A DNA stretch of 64,000 nt from Polaromonas sp. CF318 (GCF_000282655.1 NZ_AKIV01000046.1:1-64000), one strand, 5' to 3'. Positions 51,442-60,569 are shown, counted from the stretch's first letter. Made by a program: numbers and translations. Notes: generated by a model from the sequence alone, not told the origin.

Positions 51442-52479
51442 TCAGAACACCTGTAGGCTGACCCAATACGCGATTGCGGCCACGAACGCTGAAGCCGGGA
51501 TCGTGAAAATCCAGGCCCAGACGATGTTGCCGGCCACGCCCCAGCGCACGGCCGAGGCGCGCTGGGTGGAGCCCACGCCCACGATGGCACCGGTGATGGT
51601 GTGCGTGGTGGAAACCGGAATGCCCAGCGCCGTTGCCAGGAACAAGGTCAGCGCGCCGCCGGTTTCGGCGCAAAAGCCGCCCACGGGCTTGAGCTTGGTG
51701 ATCTTCTGGCCCATGGTTTTCACGATGCGCCAGCCGCCGAACATGGTGCCGAAGCCGATGGCGATGTAGCAGACGATCACCACCCAGACCGGCAGGTGCT
51801 CGGTGGTCGCCATCATCCAGACCGGCAGGCCCTGCACATTGCTGGTGGTCGCGGCGATCAGCAGCAGCCAGATGATGCCGGCCGTTTTCTGCGCGTCATT
51901 GCCGCCATGGCCCAGGCTGTAGGCACCCGCGGACACCAGTTGCAGCCGGCGGAACCAGCGGTCGGTGCGCGACGGCGTGGCGCGGCGGAAAATCCAGGCC
52001 ACCGCCACCATCATCAGCGAGCCCAGCAAAAAGCCCAGAAGGGGCGACACAAAAATAAAAGCCACCACCTTGAACACGCCCGAGGCGATCAGCGCGCTGG
52101 CGCCGGCCTTGGCGATCACGGCCCCGACGATGCCGCCAATCAGCGCGTGCGAGGAGCTGCTGGGAATGCCGTAGAACCAGGTGACGATGTTCCAGGTGAT
52201 CGCGCCCGTCAGCGCGCCGAACACCACATGGGTGTCGACCACCCCGGGCGCCACGATGCCCTTGCCTATGGTCGCCGCCACGCTCAGGTGGAAGATGAAA
52301 TACGCGAGGAAGTTGAAGAAGGCGGCGAACAGCACCGCCTGCCCCGGCTTGAGCACGCCCGTCGACACCACCGTGGCGATGGAATTGGCCGCGTCATGAA
52401 AGCCGTTCATGAAGTCGAAGGCGATGGCCAGGAAGACCAGCAGGAACACCACCCACAGGGCGGCCTGTACGGTTTGCAT
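51442..52479 (-). CDS. Inorganic phosphate transporter, PiT family
   Basis: Phosphate:cation symporter of 345 residues with about ten membrane segments. The two inverted PiT signatures are both present: FDFMNGFHDAANSIATVV near the N-terminus and GGNDAQKTAGI in the second half. SSSHALIGGIVGAVIAK and STTHTITGAIVGVGSTQR are the paired substrate-loop motifs. It follows the DUF47 gene by 17 bp, the usual Pit-accessory arrangement. Confidence 0.94.
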   Translation of the reverse strand: MQTVQAALWVVFLLVFLAIAFDFMNGFHDAANSIATVVSTGVLKPGQAVLFAAFFNFLAYFIFHLSVAATIGKGIVAPGVVDTHVVFGALTGAITWNIVTWFYGIPSSSSHALIGGIVGAVIAKAGASALIASGVFKVVAFIFVSPLLGFLLGSLMMVAVAWIFRRATPSRTDRWFRRLQLVSAGAYSLGHGGNDAQKTAGIIWLLLIAATTSNVQGLPVWMMATTEHLPVWVVIVCYIAIGFGTMFGGWRIVKTMGQKITKLKPVGGFCAETGGALTLFLATALGIPVSTTHTITGAIVGVGSTQRASAVRWGVAGNIVWAWIFTIPASAFVAAIAYWVSLQVF

Positions 52480-52496
52480 GATTCAGGCGCCCGCGA

Positions 52497-53144
52497 TCAG
52501 GAGTTCTCGAGGACGATGCCCTCGATCAGGTTGGCCACATCCTCGCACTTGTCGGTGATGGTTTCGAGCAGTTCATACACCGCCTTGAGCTTGATGACCT
52601 CGCGCACGTCGGGTTCCTCGCGGAACAGCCGGCTCATGGCCGAGCGCATCACGCGGTCGGCGTCGGATTCGAGCTTGTCGATTTCCTCGCAGGTCTTGAG
52701 CGCGGCTTCGGCCGTTGCGGCGTCGCTGACTTTTTCGATCAGCGCCACGGCGTCCTGCAGGCGTTCGCAGCATTTGACGCTGAGGTCGGTCAGCCGCACG
52801 ATGTCTTCCGTCATGTGGCGCACGTCGTACAGCGCCATGGTTTCGGCCGAGTCCTGGATCAGGTCGGCGACGTCGTCCATGGTATTGATGAGCTTGTGGA
52901 TCTGCTCGCGGTCTATCGGCGTGATGAAGGTCCTGTGCAGCGCGCGGTTGACTTCATGCGTGATGCGGTCGGCGGCGCGCTCGGCATGGTCGACCTCACG
53001 GTTGAAGGCTTCGCGCTTTTCCACGTCGCTGTAGTTGGCGACCAGCTTGGAAAAAGCATGCGCCGCCTCCACGATGCGTTCGGCATGCTGGTTGAACATC
53101 TCGAAAAAATTGCCTTCGCGCGGCAGCAATTTGCCAAACAGCAT
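52497..53144 (-). CDS. DUF47-family Pit accessory protein
   Basis: 215-residue PhoU-like helical protein that partners PiT transporters. Typical sequence: FFEMFNQHAERIVEAAHAF, FITPIDREQIHKLINTMDDVADLI and EPDVREVIKLKAVYELLETITDKCEDVANLIEGIVLENS with the Asp/Glu pairs that bind metal in PhoU folds. TCAGGAAACC precedes the ATG as a weak ribosome-binding site. First gene of the pair. Confidence 0.93.
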   Translation of the reverse strand: MLFGKLLPREGNFFEMFNQHAERIVEAAHAFSKLVANYSDVEKREAFNREVDHAERAADRITHEVNRALHRTFITPIDREQIHKLINTMDDVADLIQDSAETMALYDVRHMTEDIVRLTDLSVKCCERLQDAVALIEKVSDAATAEAALKTCEEIDKLESDADRVMRSAMSRLFREEPDVREVIKLKAVYELLETITDKCEDVANLIEGIVLENS

Positions 53145-53189
53145 GTGGTTTCCTCAGGAGTAAGTCAAAAATATGACGAAAGTGTAACG

Positions 53190-53303
53190 CCCCCACGTTC
53201 GTTCACTGCGTGTAGCCTGCGGCGTCTCCCTGCCCCTGTCATCACGAGAGGGGCGCTGCGCCTGCGGCCCGGCAAAGCCGGTTCCGCGGCCCTGCTGGGT
53301 TAA
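53190..53303. repeat. Dispersed intergenic hairpin repeat, copy 4
   Basis: Between the DUF47 and DUF486 genes. It contains TTCACTGCGTGTAGCC, a C-run, GAGAGGGGCGCTG and CCGGCAAAGCCGG followed by TTCCGCGG and CTGCTGGGTTAA. Positions 53250-53303 match 20-75 almost exactly. Confidence 0.7.
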
Positions 53304-53315
53304 AGAGAGGCTGAA

Positions 53316-53678
53316 TCAGGCGCTGCGGAAGATAAAGTAAACCGCCCCCACCATGCACAGCGCCGCCCACAGGTAATCGAGCTTGAGCGGCTCGTTCAGG
53401 TAGAACACGGCGAAGGGCACGAACACGCTGAGCGTGATGACCTCCTGCATGATCTTGAGCTGGCCCACGCTGAACTGGGTGAAGCCTATGCGGTTGCCGG
53501 GCACCTGCAGCAGGTATTCAAACAGCGCGATGCCCCAGCTGACCAGGGCCGCGATGTACCAGGGCGAAGTCGCGAGGTTCTTCAGGTGGCCGTACCAGGC
53601 GAAGGTCATGAAGATGTTGGACAGCAGCAGCAGGCCTATGGTCTGCGCCGACACGGGCAATGACTGGAGGAATTGCAT
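53316..53678 (-). CDS. DUF486-family (DMT) small membrane protein
   Basis: 120-residue membrane protein with four hydrophobic segments, matching the DUF486 family: NIFMTFAWYGHLKNL, ALVSWGIALFEYLLQVPGNRIG and QLKIMQEVITLSVFVPFAVFYLNEPL. Related to small multidrug-resistance-like DMT transporters. Ligand unknown. It follows the AEC transporter gene by 21 bp on the same strand. Confidence 0.9.
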   Translation of the reverse strand: MQFLQSLPVSAQTIGLLLLSNIFMTFAWYGHLKNLATSPWYIAALVSWGIALFEYLLQVPGNRIGFTQFSVGQLKIMQEVITLSVFVPFAVFYLNEPLKLDYLWAALCMVGAVYFIFRSA

Positions 53679-53699
53679 CAGGGGACTCCGGGACAGGTG

Positions 53700-54662
53700 T
53701 CAGCCGAAATGGCCGACCAGAATCAGCACCAAAGTCAGCGTGACCAGGGCCAGCGCGGTGGACACCACCACGCTGGCGGTGATCAGCTCTTCGGCGACCT
53801 TGTAGCGCTGGGAAAACAAAAACACATTGGCGCCTATCGGCAGGGCCGAGGCCACCACCATCACCGCCATGGGCACGCCGCCCACGCCCAGCAGCCGGCA
53901 CAGGCCGAACACCAGCAGCGGGTGCAGCAGGTTCTTCACCCCGGCCAGTGCCAGCGCCTGGCGCCAGTGCTCGCCCACGCGTGTGTTGGCCAGGGTCACG
54001 CCGACCAGCACCAGCGCCAGCGGGCCGAAGGCGCTGGCCATGAGTTCCAGCGGCTTGTCGACGACGGCGGGAATCGTGAAACCGGTCTGCGCGAACAGCA
54101 GGCCGGCGATGATGGGCAGCGGCACCGGGTGCAGCAGCGCGTTTTTCACGGCCATCATCACGGTGGCCACCGGGTGCCGCGGTGCGCTGGTCACCTCGTC
54201 CGTGGCGCCCATTTTCTGTTCATGGGCCACCGCGAGTTCCAGCACCACCGTGGCGCTGGTCAGCAGCACCAGCGAGTGCACGGACACCAGCGTGAACAGC
54301 GTTACCAGCCCCTGGGGCCCGTACATCAGGCCTATCAGCGCGATACCTATCATCACGGTGTTGGAGAAGGTGTTGGCCAGCGCCAGCACGGCCGCGCGGC
54401 GGTTAAAGCCCTGCACCAGCAGGGTGCCGCCGAAGAGCACGATGACGGCCAGGAAATAGGCCAGCACCGGCTTGAAATCAAGCTGCTCGACGCGCACCCG
54501 GCTCATGGTGCGAAACAGCAGCGCCGGCGTAAGCAGCAGAAAGATCAGGTTGGACAGGTCCTTGATGGCATCGGCCCTGATCCACTGCGCCCGGCCGGCA
54601 AGAAAACCCGCGGCAATCAACAGCACAACCGGGAACAGGGACTCAAAGACTAGCTGGTTCAT
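53700..54662 (-). CDS. AEC (auxin efflux carrier)-family transporter
   Basis: 320-residue inner-membrane carrier with ten hydrophobic segments. The AEC pattern is seen in FPVVLLIAAGFLAGR, LIFLLLTPALLFRTM, FSNTVMIGIALIGLMYGPQG and LHPLLVFGLCRLLGV. Bacterial members move organic acids such as malate or malonate. No neighbouring enzyme hints at the substrate. Confidence 0.88.
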   Translation of the reverse strand: MNQLVFESLFPVVLLIAAGFLAGRAQWIRADAIKDLSNLIFLLLTPALLFRTMSRVRVEQLDFKPVLAYFLAVIVLFGGTLLVQGFNRRAAVLALANTFSNTVMIGIALIGLMYGPQGLVTLFTLVSVHSLVLLTSATVVLELAVAHEQKMGATDEVTSAPRHPVATVMMAVKNALLHPVPLPIIAGLLFAQTGFTIPAVVDKPLELMASAFGPLALVLVGVTLANTRVGEHWRQALALAGVKNLLHPLLVFGLCRLLGVGGVPMAVMVVASALPIGANVFLFSQRYKVAEELITASVVVSTALALVTLTLVLILVGHFG

Positions 54663-54711
54663 TGGCGCAATCTTAGCTTGCCGTCCCCGGCCCCCTGCTC
54701 CCGGCAGGTGC

Positions 54712-56808
54712 TTAAAAAGCCAGCTGCATGCCCACCTTCAGGCTGCGTCCCGGCAGCGGCGCCTTCGGGAATGCCGTGGTGGTCAGCACCGAGGCCGCGC
54801 TGTAGGCCAGCTGGTTGGTCAGGTTGTCGACCTTGGCGTACCAGAGGATGTTGCTGGCGCCGGCCTTCATGCGGTAGGTGGCGGCCAGGTTCCACAGCGT
54901 ATAGGCAGGGGTCGCGCGCTGGCCGGCAGCCACGCGGTTTTGCGCCATGGAATGGTCAAAGCCTATGCTGCTGCCCCAGGGCCCGCTGGCCCAGACCAGG
55001 CTGGCACCCACACGCGCCGGCGCGATGCGCGGCAGCGGCTGGCCGTTGCTGAGGTTGGTGGCGCGCACCACATCACCGCGCAGGGCCAGGTCGACGCTGG
55101 ACGCGCCCTCGAGCAGGCGGATGTTGCCGCTGGCTTCCAGGCCCACAAAACGCGCGCGCACGCCGGTGTAGGCGAACTCCGGCAGCAGCGGGTTGTCCGG
55201 GTTGTTGTCGTCCACACCGTCGCCGTCCAGGTCGGCCGGGTTCAGCGCGCCGTCTTCCTGCCCGTATTGGTTGCCTGTGGCCAGCAGGCCTATGTAGTTC
55301 TTGAAGCGGTGCACATAGGCATTGGCGCTGAAGCTGTTGGCGCCCGACTTCCAGCTGGCGCCCAGGTCCAGGCTGGTGGACTTTTCCTTGCCCAGCGTGG
55401 GGTCGCCGGTTTCCCAGGCCCTGGTCGCCACGTGCGGGCCCTGGGCGAAGAGTTCGTAGTCCTTGGGCGCGCGTTCGGTATACGCCAGGTTGCTGGTGAG
55501 CTGCCAGCCCGGCGCCGCATTCCACAAGGCGCCCAGTGCATAGCTGTGCGGGGTGAAGTCACGCGTCAAAGGCACAAAGCGCGCCACCAGCGGGTTGCCC
55601 AGCGACTCCACCTTGACCGACTCCAGCCGCCCGCCAAAACTCAGCTTGCCCCAGCTCGTTGCGTATTCCTCATACGCGAACACGGCGTTCTGCGCGGTCT
55701 TGCTGTAGGGCGCAAAGGCCTCGGCGCCGTCGGCTGAAAAGCGGTTGTTCTCGGCCTGGAAGCCGACCAGGCCATCGAGGTTTCCGATGCGCGCATGGCG
55801 CGCCTCCAGCCGCACATCACTGCCCTTGTTCTTGAACACCGTGCCTGGGTTGGGGCCTTCGAACTCGGTGTGCTGGTAGTCGGTGTGGCTCAGCTGGCCC
55901 TTCACGCTCCGGATAAAACCGCCCAGGTCGCGCAGCTCGCCTTCCAGTGCCACGCGGTTCGACTTCATGTCAATCGTCACGTCATCCTCGGCCACCGTGC
56001 CGTAATTGCTGCGGTAGGTGCTGACCGACGCGCCCAGGTAGCCGTGGTCAAAAAACACCGAGCCGCCGGCCGCGCCGCCGTGCACCTTGCTGTCGGAGTT
56101 GCAAATGCGATGGGTGATGGTGTTCACGCCGCCCTTGCCGCAGGCCAGGTCGGTGGGGACTTTCACGTCGCCGGTCTCGCGGTTGAAGACGTCCACATGC
56201 AGGGCATAACGGTTGTTGCCGCCTTCGAGCAACACACCGCTGCTTTTTTCGCGATTGCCGCTGGCCAGGCCCAGGTCGACCTTGCCGCCCACGCCGCCTT
56301 TTTCATCGAACAGCGGTTCGCGTGGGATGCGGTTGTCGATCACGTTGACCACGCCGCCCACGGCGCTGCCGCCATAGAGCAAGGCGCCGGGGCCGCGCAG
56401 CACCTCGACACGTTCGATGCTGATCGGGTCGCTGGTGACGGCATGGTCGTAGCTCAGGCTGGACGCATCCAGCGTCGCGCCGCCGTTGCCCAGGATGCGG
56501 ATGCGGTCGCCGTCCAGCCCGCGGATGATGGGCCGGCTCGCGTTGGGCCCGAAATAGGTGCTGCTCACGCCGGGCACGCCGTCCAGCGTTTCGCCCAGCG
56601 TGGTTTTGCTGCGCAGCAGCAGCCCGGTGCCCGAATACTGCGCGGCCGGTGCAATCAGGTCGGCCGTACCCAGCGGATTGCCGGTGACGGTGACTTCCTT
56701 GAGGCTGGGGGCGGCAGCTGGTGCGGGGGCGGTGGCTTGGGCGCTCGCCAGGCCGCAAGAAAGCGTTGCCGCAGCGCAAAGCGCCCGGTTGATAAAAGGT
56801 GGTTTCAT
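54712..56808 (-). CDS. TonB-dependent outer-membrane receptor, ZnuD-like
   Basis: 698-residue TonB receptor. Signal peptide ends near residue 24. The plug domain has the ZnuD-type sequence LGETLDGVPGVSSTYFGPNA, SRPIIRGLDGDRIRIL and SIERVEVLRGPGALLYGGSA. The C-terminus ends LKVGMQLAF with terminal Phe. A long extracellular loop has paired Cys and His (ACGKGGVNTITHRICNSDSK), as in zinc receptors. It is the last gene of a set led by a Zur-type regulator, which supports zinc as the ligand. Other metals or heme cannot be excluded. Confidence 0.85.
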   Translation of the reverse strand: MKPPFINRALCAAATLSCGLASAQATAPAPAAAPSLKEVTVTGNPLGTADLIAPAAQYSGTGLLLRSKTTLGETLDGVPGVSSTYFGPNASRPIIRGLDGDRIRILGNGGATLDASSLSYDHAVTSDPISIERVEVLRGPGALLYGGSAVGGVVNVIDNRIPREPLFDEKGGVGGKVDLGLASGNREKSSGVLLEGGNNRYALHVDVFNRETGDVKVPTDLACGKGGVNTITHRICNSDSKVHGGAAGGSVFFDHGYLGASVSTYRSNYGTVAEDDVTIDMKSNRVALEGELRDLGGFIRSVKGQLSHTDYQHTEFEGPNPGTVFKNKGSDVRLEARHARIGNLDGLVGFQAENNRFSADGAEAFAPYSKTAQNAVFAYEEYATSWGKLSFGGRLESVKVESLGNPLVARFVPLTRDFTPHSYALGALWNAAPGWQLTSNLAYTERAPKDYELFAQGPHVATRAWETGDPTLGKEKSTSLDLGASWKSGANSFSANAYVHRFKNYIGLLATGNQYGQEDGALNPADLDGDGVDDNNPDNPLLPEFAYTGVRARFVGLEASGNIRLLEGASSVDLALRGDVVRATNLSNGQPLPRIAPARVGASLVWASGPWGSSIGFDHSMAQNRVAAGQRATPAYTLWNLAATYRMKAGASNILWYAKVDNLTNQLAYSAASVLTTTAFPKAPLPGRSLKVGMQLAF

Positions 56809-56889
56809 GGTGACTCGCTGAATCAGGAAAACAAAAAGGCAAAGCTGCGCCCAGCCGGGCGGCCGGCGCGAAGCAACTGGAAGGGAATT

Positions 56890-57315
56890 TCAGCGAGGGA
56901 AAGGCGGGCCGCGGGCGTCAAACAGCGCCGCCCAGCGGGCGAGCGCTTCGCCGCGGGAGATGTCAAAAGCCAGGCTGGAAAGCACCAGCGGCAAACTCAG
57001 CATGGGGAACGCAGGCGCCGCCTGGCCGTGGCTGGCCTGGTCAAACAGCCGGCAGTCCGAATCGCCGTCATGCGAGGCAAACAGCGAAGCCAGCCAACCG
57101 CCTTCATTCTGTTCTTCAGCAGGCGCAAGAACGGAGTGTTCGTGGTGATCGCCGTCGTGATGCGCATGCGCATGTGAATGGGGATGCGCCTGCGGGCCGT
57201 GCACCACGCCGTGCATCAGCCCCAGCAGTTGCGCCAGCAAAAGCGCGGCGGCCAGCAGCCAGACCAGGGCCCCGGCGGAACTTGAGCCCCTGCGCTTATT
57301 TGACGCTGGTGGCAT
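56890..57315 (-). CDS. His-rich exported protein of the zinc module
   Basis: 141 residues with a hydrophobic signal or anchor at about 15-37. A His-rich stretch follows (HPHSHAHAHHDGDHHEHS), then DSDCRLFDQASHG and a second hydrophobic part. It probably binds zinc in the periplasm. The start overlaps the end of the DUF3299 gene by 20 bp, so translation is likely coupled. A C-x-LF motif recalls DUF2946-type proteins, but I do not assign it. Confidence 0.65.
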   Translation of the reverse strand: MPPASNKRRGSSSAGALVWLLAAALLLAQLLGLMHGVVHGPQAHPHSHAHAHHDGDHHEHSVLAPAEEQNEGGWLASLFASHDGDSDCRLFDQASHGQAAPAFPMLSLPLVLSSLAFDISRGEALARWAALFDARGPPFPR

Positions 57316-57862
57316 CCGTGATGCGGTAGTAAAGGCCGTAGGCGTCGTCGTTCAGGACCAGGAAACGCCCCTCCACCACCACCGGCTCCATGCTGTATTT
57401 CACCGGCGTCTTGGTCTTGACCTCGACCATGCTCTCGGGCCCGCCCGGCAGGCAGAAAGCGCAGGTCAGCGGCACCGAGGACAGCAGGAAATGTTTCTGT
57501 TTTTCGCCCGGGTCCAGCGGCATCATGAAACCCTGGATGCGCTGGGTTTTCTGGTTCAGCGCCATCTGGTCCAGGGTGAAGACCGGCAGGATGCGGTTTT
57601 TCTCGTTCTTGGTTTTCACCGCGGTCAGCACCGACCAGGGCACCACGTCGCCACGGGCCGCCAGCGGCGGAAACGGGCTGTTGGCGCCATGCACACCGGC
57701 GCCCTGGCCCGCCGGCAGGTCAAAACCCGGCGCAGCAGCGGCCGGCTTGGCGCCGCCCGCCACCGGCGAGGACAGGGTCTGTGCCTGCAGGCTTGCGGCC
57801 ATGAGGGGCAAGCAGGCCAGCGCGAAGGCGCGGCCCAGGCAATGGCGAAGGATGGGGTTCAT
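57296..57862 (-). CDS. DUF3299-family periplasmic protein
   Basis: 188 residues with a signal peptide (about 28 residues, ending LQAQ). The DUF3299 core shows VPWSVLTAVKTKNEKNRILP, IQGFMMPLDPGEKQKHFLLS and VPLTCAFCLPGGPESMVEV, with the CxxC pair in CAFC. GCAGGAGT precedes the ATG. In Pseudomonas aeruginosa a DUF3299 gene ends the zinc-responsive ABC locus PA4063-PA4066; the gene order here is comparable. Confidence 0.85.
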   Translation of the reverse strand: MNPILRHCLGRAFALACLPLMAASLQAQTLSSPVAGGAKPAAAAPGFDLPAGQGAGVHGANSPFPPLAARGDVVPWSVLTAVKTKNEKNRILPVFTLDQMALNQKTQRIQGFMMPLDPGEKQKHFLLSSVPLTCAFCLPGGPESMVEVKTKTPVKYSMEPVVVEGRFLVLNDDAYGLYYRITDATSVK

Positions 57863-57914
57863 GCGGGACTCCTGCAGGTGTGGCACCGGTTCAGGCCTGG
57901 ACGGTTCGCCGGGC

Positions 57915-58208
57915 TCAGTGAACGTGCTTCATGCCGCAGTATTTGCCGACGGCCAGCCCTTTGCAAGCGGCTTGCAGTTCTTTTTCGCAAACCTCGTCTT
58001 TTTTACCCGACTCCAGGCACTTGGCCGCACCTTCGTGGGCGGCGGCCATGGCGCGGTGGCGCTGGATGTCTTCCTTGGTTTCCTTGCTGTCCTTGTCGTT
58101 GTGCTGCGCGTAGGCCACCGAGAAGCTGGCGCTGAGCACCACCGCGGCGACGGCGGCCAGCACGGGCGACACGGAGAGGAAGGTCTTGAGGGAACGGACG
58201 CTGGTCAT
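57915..58208 (-). CDS. Small secreted four-Cys protein of the zinc module
   Basis: 97 residues with a signal peptide (cleavage near AYA-Q, residue 34). The mature part has four Cys at 64, 74, 82 and 91, in sequence that looks helical (HEGAAKCLESGKKDEVCEKE, LQAACKGLAVGKYCGMKHVH), plus four His. A small metal-binding helical bundle is possible. No family recognised. AGGTAAC lies before the ATG, six bases after the permease stop. Confidence 0.7.
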   Translation of the reverse strand: MTSVRSLKTFLSVSPVLAAVAAVVLSASFSVAYAQHNDKDSKETKEDIQRHRAMAAAHEGAAKCLESGKKDEVCEKELQAACKGLAVGKYCGMKHVH

Positions 58209-58213
58209 AAAAG

Positions 58214-59416
58214 TTACCTTGATTGGAGAAGTTCAAACACACTGACCCGGTAGGCCTCCCAGGCGGGCAGCAGCGCGGACGCCAGCGCCACCCCCAGGGC
58301 CAATACCGGCACGCTTACCAGTTCGACCGGCCATGACATCGCGCCGATCAACACGGATTTTTCGAGCTGCAGCGCCCAGCCCAGCAGCGCCGTCAGGCCT
58401 TGGCCCGCCAGCACGCCCAGCACCGTGGCCAGCAAGGCCAACCACAAGGCTTCGCACAGCAGCAGGCCGGCCACCTTGCCCGGCGGCGCGCCCAGCATGC
58501 GCAGCAGCGCCAGGTCGGTCCGGCGCTCGCGGACCGCGCCCCAGAGCGCGATGAACACACTCAGGCCGGCGGTGAGCAACAGCACGCCGGCCAGCGCGCG
58601 CAGCACGTCGGTGCCCACGCCCACCATGCTCAGCAGGCGCGTGATTTCCAGTGCCGGCGCGGCGGCCTGCATCTCGGTGCTGCTGTTGATGTAGCGCGGG
58701 AAGGTCACCGCCGCCAGCGGCGTTTTGTACTGGATCAGCGCGAGCGTGATTTCACGGTCTTCCTCCAGCACCTTGCGATCGTCGTCGTCCAGCGCGGTGT
58801 CGGTCTCATGCACCTGCCAGACCGATTCGGTGGCCGTCAGCACCAGGCGGTCCAGCACCGTGCGGCTGGGCGCCAGCACGCCGGACACCACATAGGGGCT
58901 GAGCTTGTGTTCCTCGCCCCCGCCGCCCAGGCCGTGCGTGCCGGTGAAGCTGTCGCCCACTTTCAGGCCGGTCTGCCGCGCCACCTGCGCGCCTATCACC
59001 GCCTGCATGGGCTTGGCCCACAGCGTGCCCTGCGCCAGCTGCGCCTCGTAGTGGCTGATGTAATCGGGCGTGGTGCCCACGATGCGAAAGCCGCGGAAGC
59101 TGTCGCCCAGGCTGATGGGGATGATCCTGGCGACCTGGGGATGTTTTTCGAGCGCCTTCACCGCCGCCAGCGGCACATTGCCGGTCGGCACGTCGAGGTG
59201 GAACACCCCCGAAAGAATCAGCTGCATGGGGCTGCCCTTGGCGCCCACCACCACGTCGATGCCGGCCAGGTCGCGGTCAAAAGCCTGGTTGATCTGGTGC
59301 CCGACCAGCAGCAGGAAAGTGATGGACGCCAGCCCCAGCGTCAGCAGCAGCAGATTGAGCGCCGCGGCCAGCGGACGCGACCACAGGTAACGCCAGGCGA
59401 ATGCAATCGTCTTCAT
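58214..59416 (-). CDS. ABC transporter permease, FtsX/MacB type
   Basis: 400-residue permease. One N-terminal and three C-terminal membrane segments with a large periplasmic domain between residues about 40 and 275, the FtsX/MacB plan. Sequence includes LWSRPLAAALNLLLLTLGLA, VVVGAKGSPMQLILSGVFHL, and VRERRTDLALLRMLGAPPGKV, the FtsX coupling region. It overlaps the ATPase gene by four bases. The same pair, with a DUF3299 protein, makes up the zinc-responsive PA4063-PA4066 system. Confidence 0.88.
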   Translation of the reverse strand: MKTIAFAWRYLWSRPLAAALNLLLLTLGLASITFLLLVGHQINQAFDRDLAGIDVVVGAKGSPMQLILSGVFHLDVPTGNVPLAAVKALEKHPQVARIIPISLGDSFRGFRIVGTTPDYISHYEAQLAQGTLWAKPMQAVIGAQVARQTGLKVGDSFTGTHGLGGGGEEHKLSPYVVSGVLAPSRTVLDRLVLTATESVWQVHETDTALDDDDRKVLEEDREITLALIQYKTPLAAVTFPRYINSSTEMQAAAPALEITRLLSMVGVGTDVLRALAGVLLLTAGLSVFIALWGAVRERRTDLALLRMLGAPPGKVAGLLLCEALWLALLATVLGVLAGQGLTALLGWALQLEKSVLIGAMSWPVELVSVPVLALGVALASALLPAWEAYRVSVFELLQSR

Positions 59417-60069
59417 GGCTGGCGGCGTCCGAGCTGCAAGGCCTTGAGGCCTTTTTCGTCCTTGAAAAACGCCGCCACGCGGGCATCATGCGTGGCAATC
59501 ACCAGTGTCGCGCCCTGCCGCCGCGCCGTGGCCCGCAGCAAGTCCAGCGAGGCCGCGGCAGCCTCGTCGTCCAGGCTGGCCGTGGGTTCGTCGGCCAGGA
59601 TGACCCGAGGCTTGAGCAGCACCGCGCGCGCCAGCGCCACGCGCTGCGCCTGACCGCCCGACAGCTGTGCCGGCCTGCGCTGGGCCAGCGCCTCTACATC
59701 CAGCGCGGCCAGCGCCTCGGCAATGCGGGCCTCGTCGGCCGGCCGGCCCGCGGCCCACTGCGCCATGGCCAGGTTGCCATGCACCGTGAGCGCCGCGCTC
59801 AAATGCAGCTTTTGCGGCAGAAAGCCTATGGTGGCGGCCCGCCAGGCATCGCCGGCCACCTTGCCCAGCGCCTGCATGGCCTGGCCCGCCACCGTGATCT
59901 CGCCGTCAGCGGGCGCCAGCAAACCGGCGGCCAGCGCCAGCCAGGTCGACTTGCCCGAACCCGAGGCGCCGCGCAGCAGCAGCACACCGCCCTGCGCCAC
60001 GTCCACGTCCTCGAAGCGCAGTTCGGGGCCGCCGGCGTAGCGGTAAACAAGCTCGCGCGTGCCGATCAT
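59413..60069 (-). CDS. ABC transporter ATP-binding protein
   Basis: 218-residue ATPase. Walker A GASGSGKST (residues 35-43), Q-loop FLPQKLHL, signature LSGGQAQRVALARA, Walker B VILADEPTA and H-loop ATHD. The MIGTRELV start overlaps the upstream regulator's stop (ATGA), so the genes are coupled. Partner of the FtsX-like permease. MacB/LolD-type ATPases pair with such permeases. Confidence 0.92.
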   Translation of the reverse strand: MIGTRELVYRYAGGPELRFEDVDVAQGGVLLLRGASGSGKSTWLALAAGLLAPADGEITVAGQAMQALGKVAGDAWRAATIGFLPQKLHLSAALTVHGNLAMAQWAAGRPADEARIAEALAALDVEALAQRRPAQLSGGQAQRVALARAVLLKPRVILADEPTASLDDEAAAASLDLLRATARRQGATLVIATHDARVAAFFKDEKGLKALQLGRRQP

Positions 60070-60569
60070 GAAGAGGCCGCGCCCGGTGCGCTGCTCGCGC
60101 AGTCGGCGCACACGCCGCGCACCGCGAAGTCCATGCTCGTGCCCTGGTAGCCCAGGGCCTTGAGCGCTTCCAGCGCGGTCTGCGCGGCGCGCTCCAGGTC
60201 GCTGGCATTGGCTTTCAGCGCCCCGGAGAACGCCCCGTCCAGCGGGCTGTCGCGGTGGCAGCTCTGGCACTCAAAGTGCGGAATCGCATGCACGCTGCTG
60301 GGCATGGCCTGGTAACGGCGTACACGCTTGGCATCAACCCGGCACAGCAACAGCCCCACCTGCGTGAGCCGGTCTATCAGGCGGTACAAGGTGACGCGAT
60401 CCAGAGCCTCCTCGGCATCGCCGGCCAGCGCCGCCTGCAGCTGCGCATGGGTGTAGCTGGTGTCGGGGTGCGCCAGCAGCCAGCCCAGCACCCGGCGCGC
60501 CGCCGCGGTGCGGCGCAGGCCGTGGGCGGAAAGCAGGGTGTCTATCGGGTCGGCTGGACGGTCGGTCAT
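60066..60569 (-). CDS. zur: Fur-family transcriptional regulator, Zur-like
   Basis: Metal-dependent repressor of 167 residues. Winged helix at about residues 15-80 (RRTAAARRVLGWLLAHPD, ALDRVTLYRLIDRLTQVGLL). Two CxxC pairs (FECQSCHRD, GVCADCASS) form the structural zinc site. The metal-sensing His and Asp include SVHAIPHFEC. Zinc rather than iron is inferred from the downstream ZnuD-like receptor and ABC genes. I use the ATG of MTDRPADP; an earlier ATG at 60635 lies inside the candidate operator. The chosen ATG lacks a good ribosome-binding site. Confidence 0.8.
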   Translation of the reverse strand: MTDRPADPIDTLLSAHGLRRTAAARRVLGWLLAHPDTSYTHAQLQAALAGDAEEALDRVTLYRLIDRLTQVGLLLCRVDAKRVRRYQAMPSSVHAIPHFECQSCHRDSPLDGAFSGALKANASDLERAAQTALEALKALGYQGTSMDFAVRGVCADCASSAPGAASS

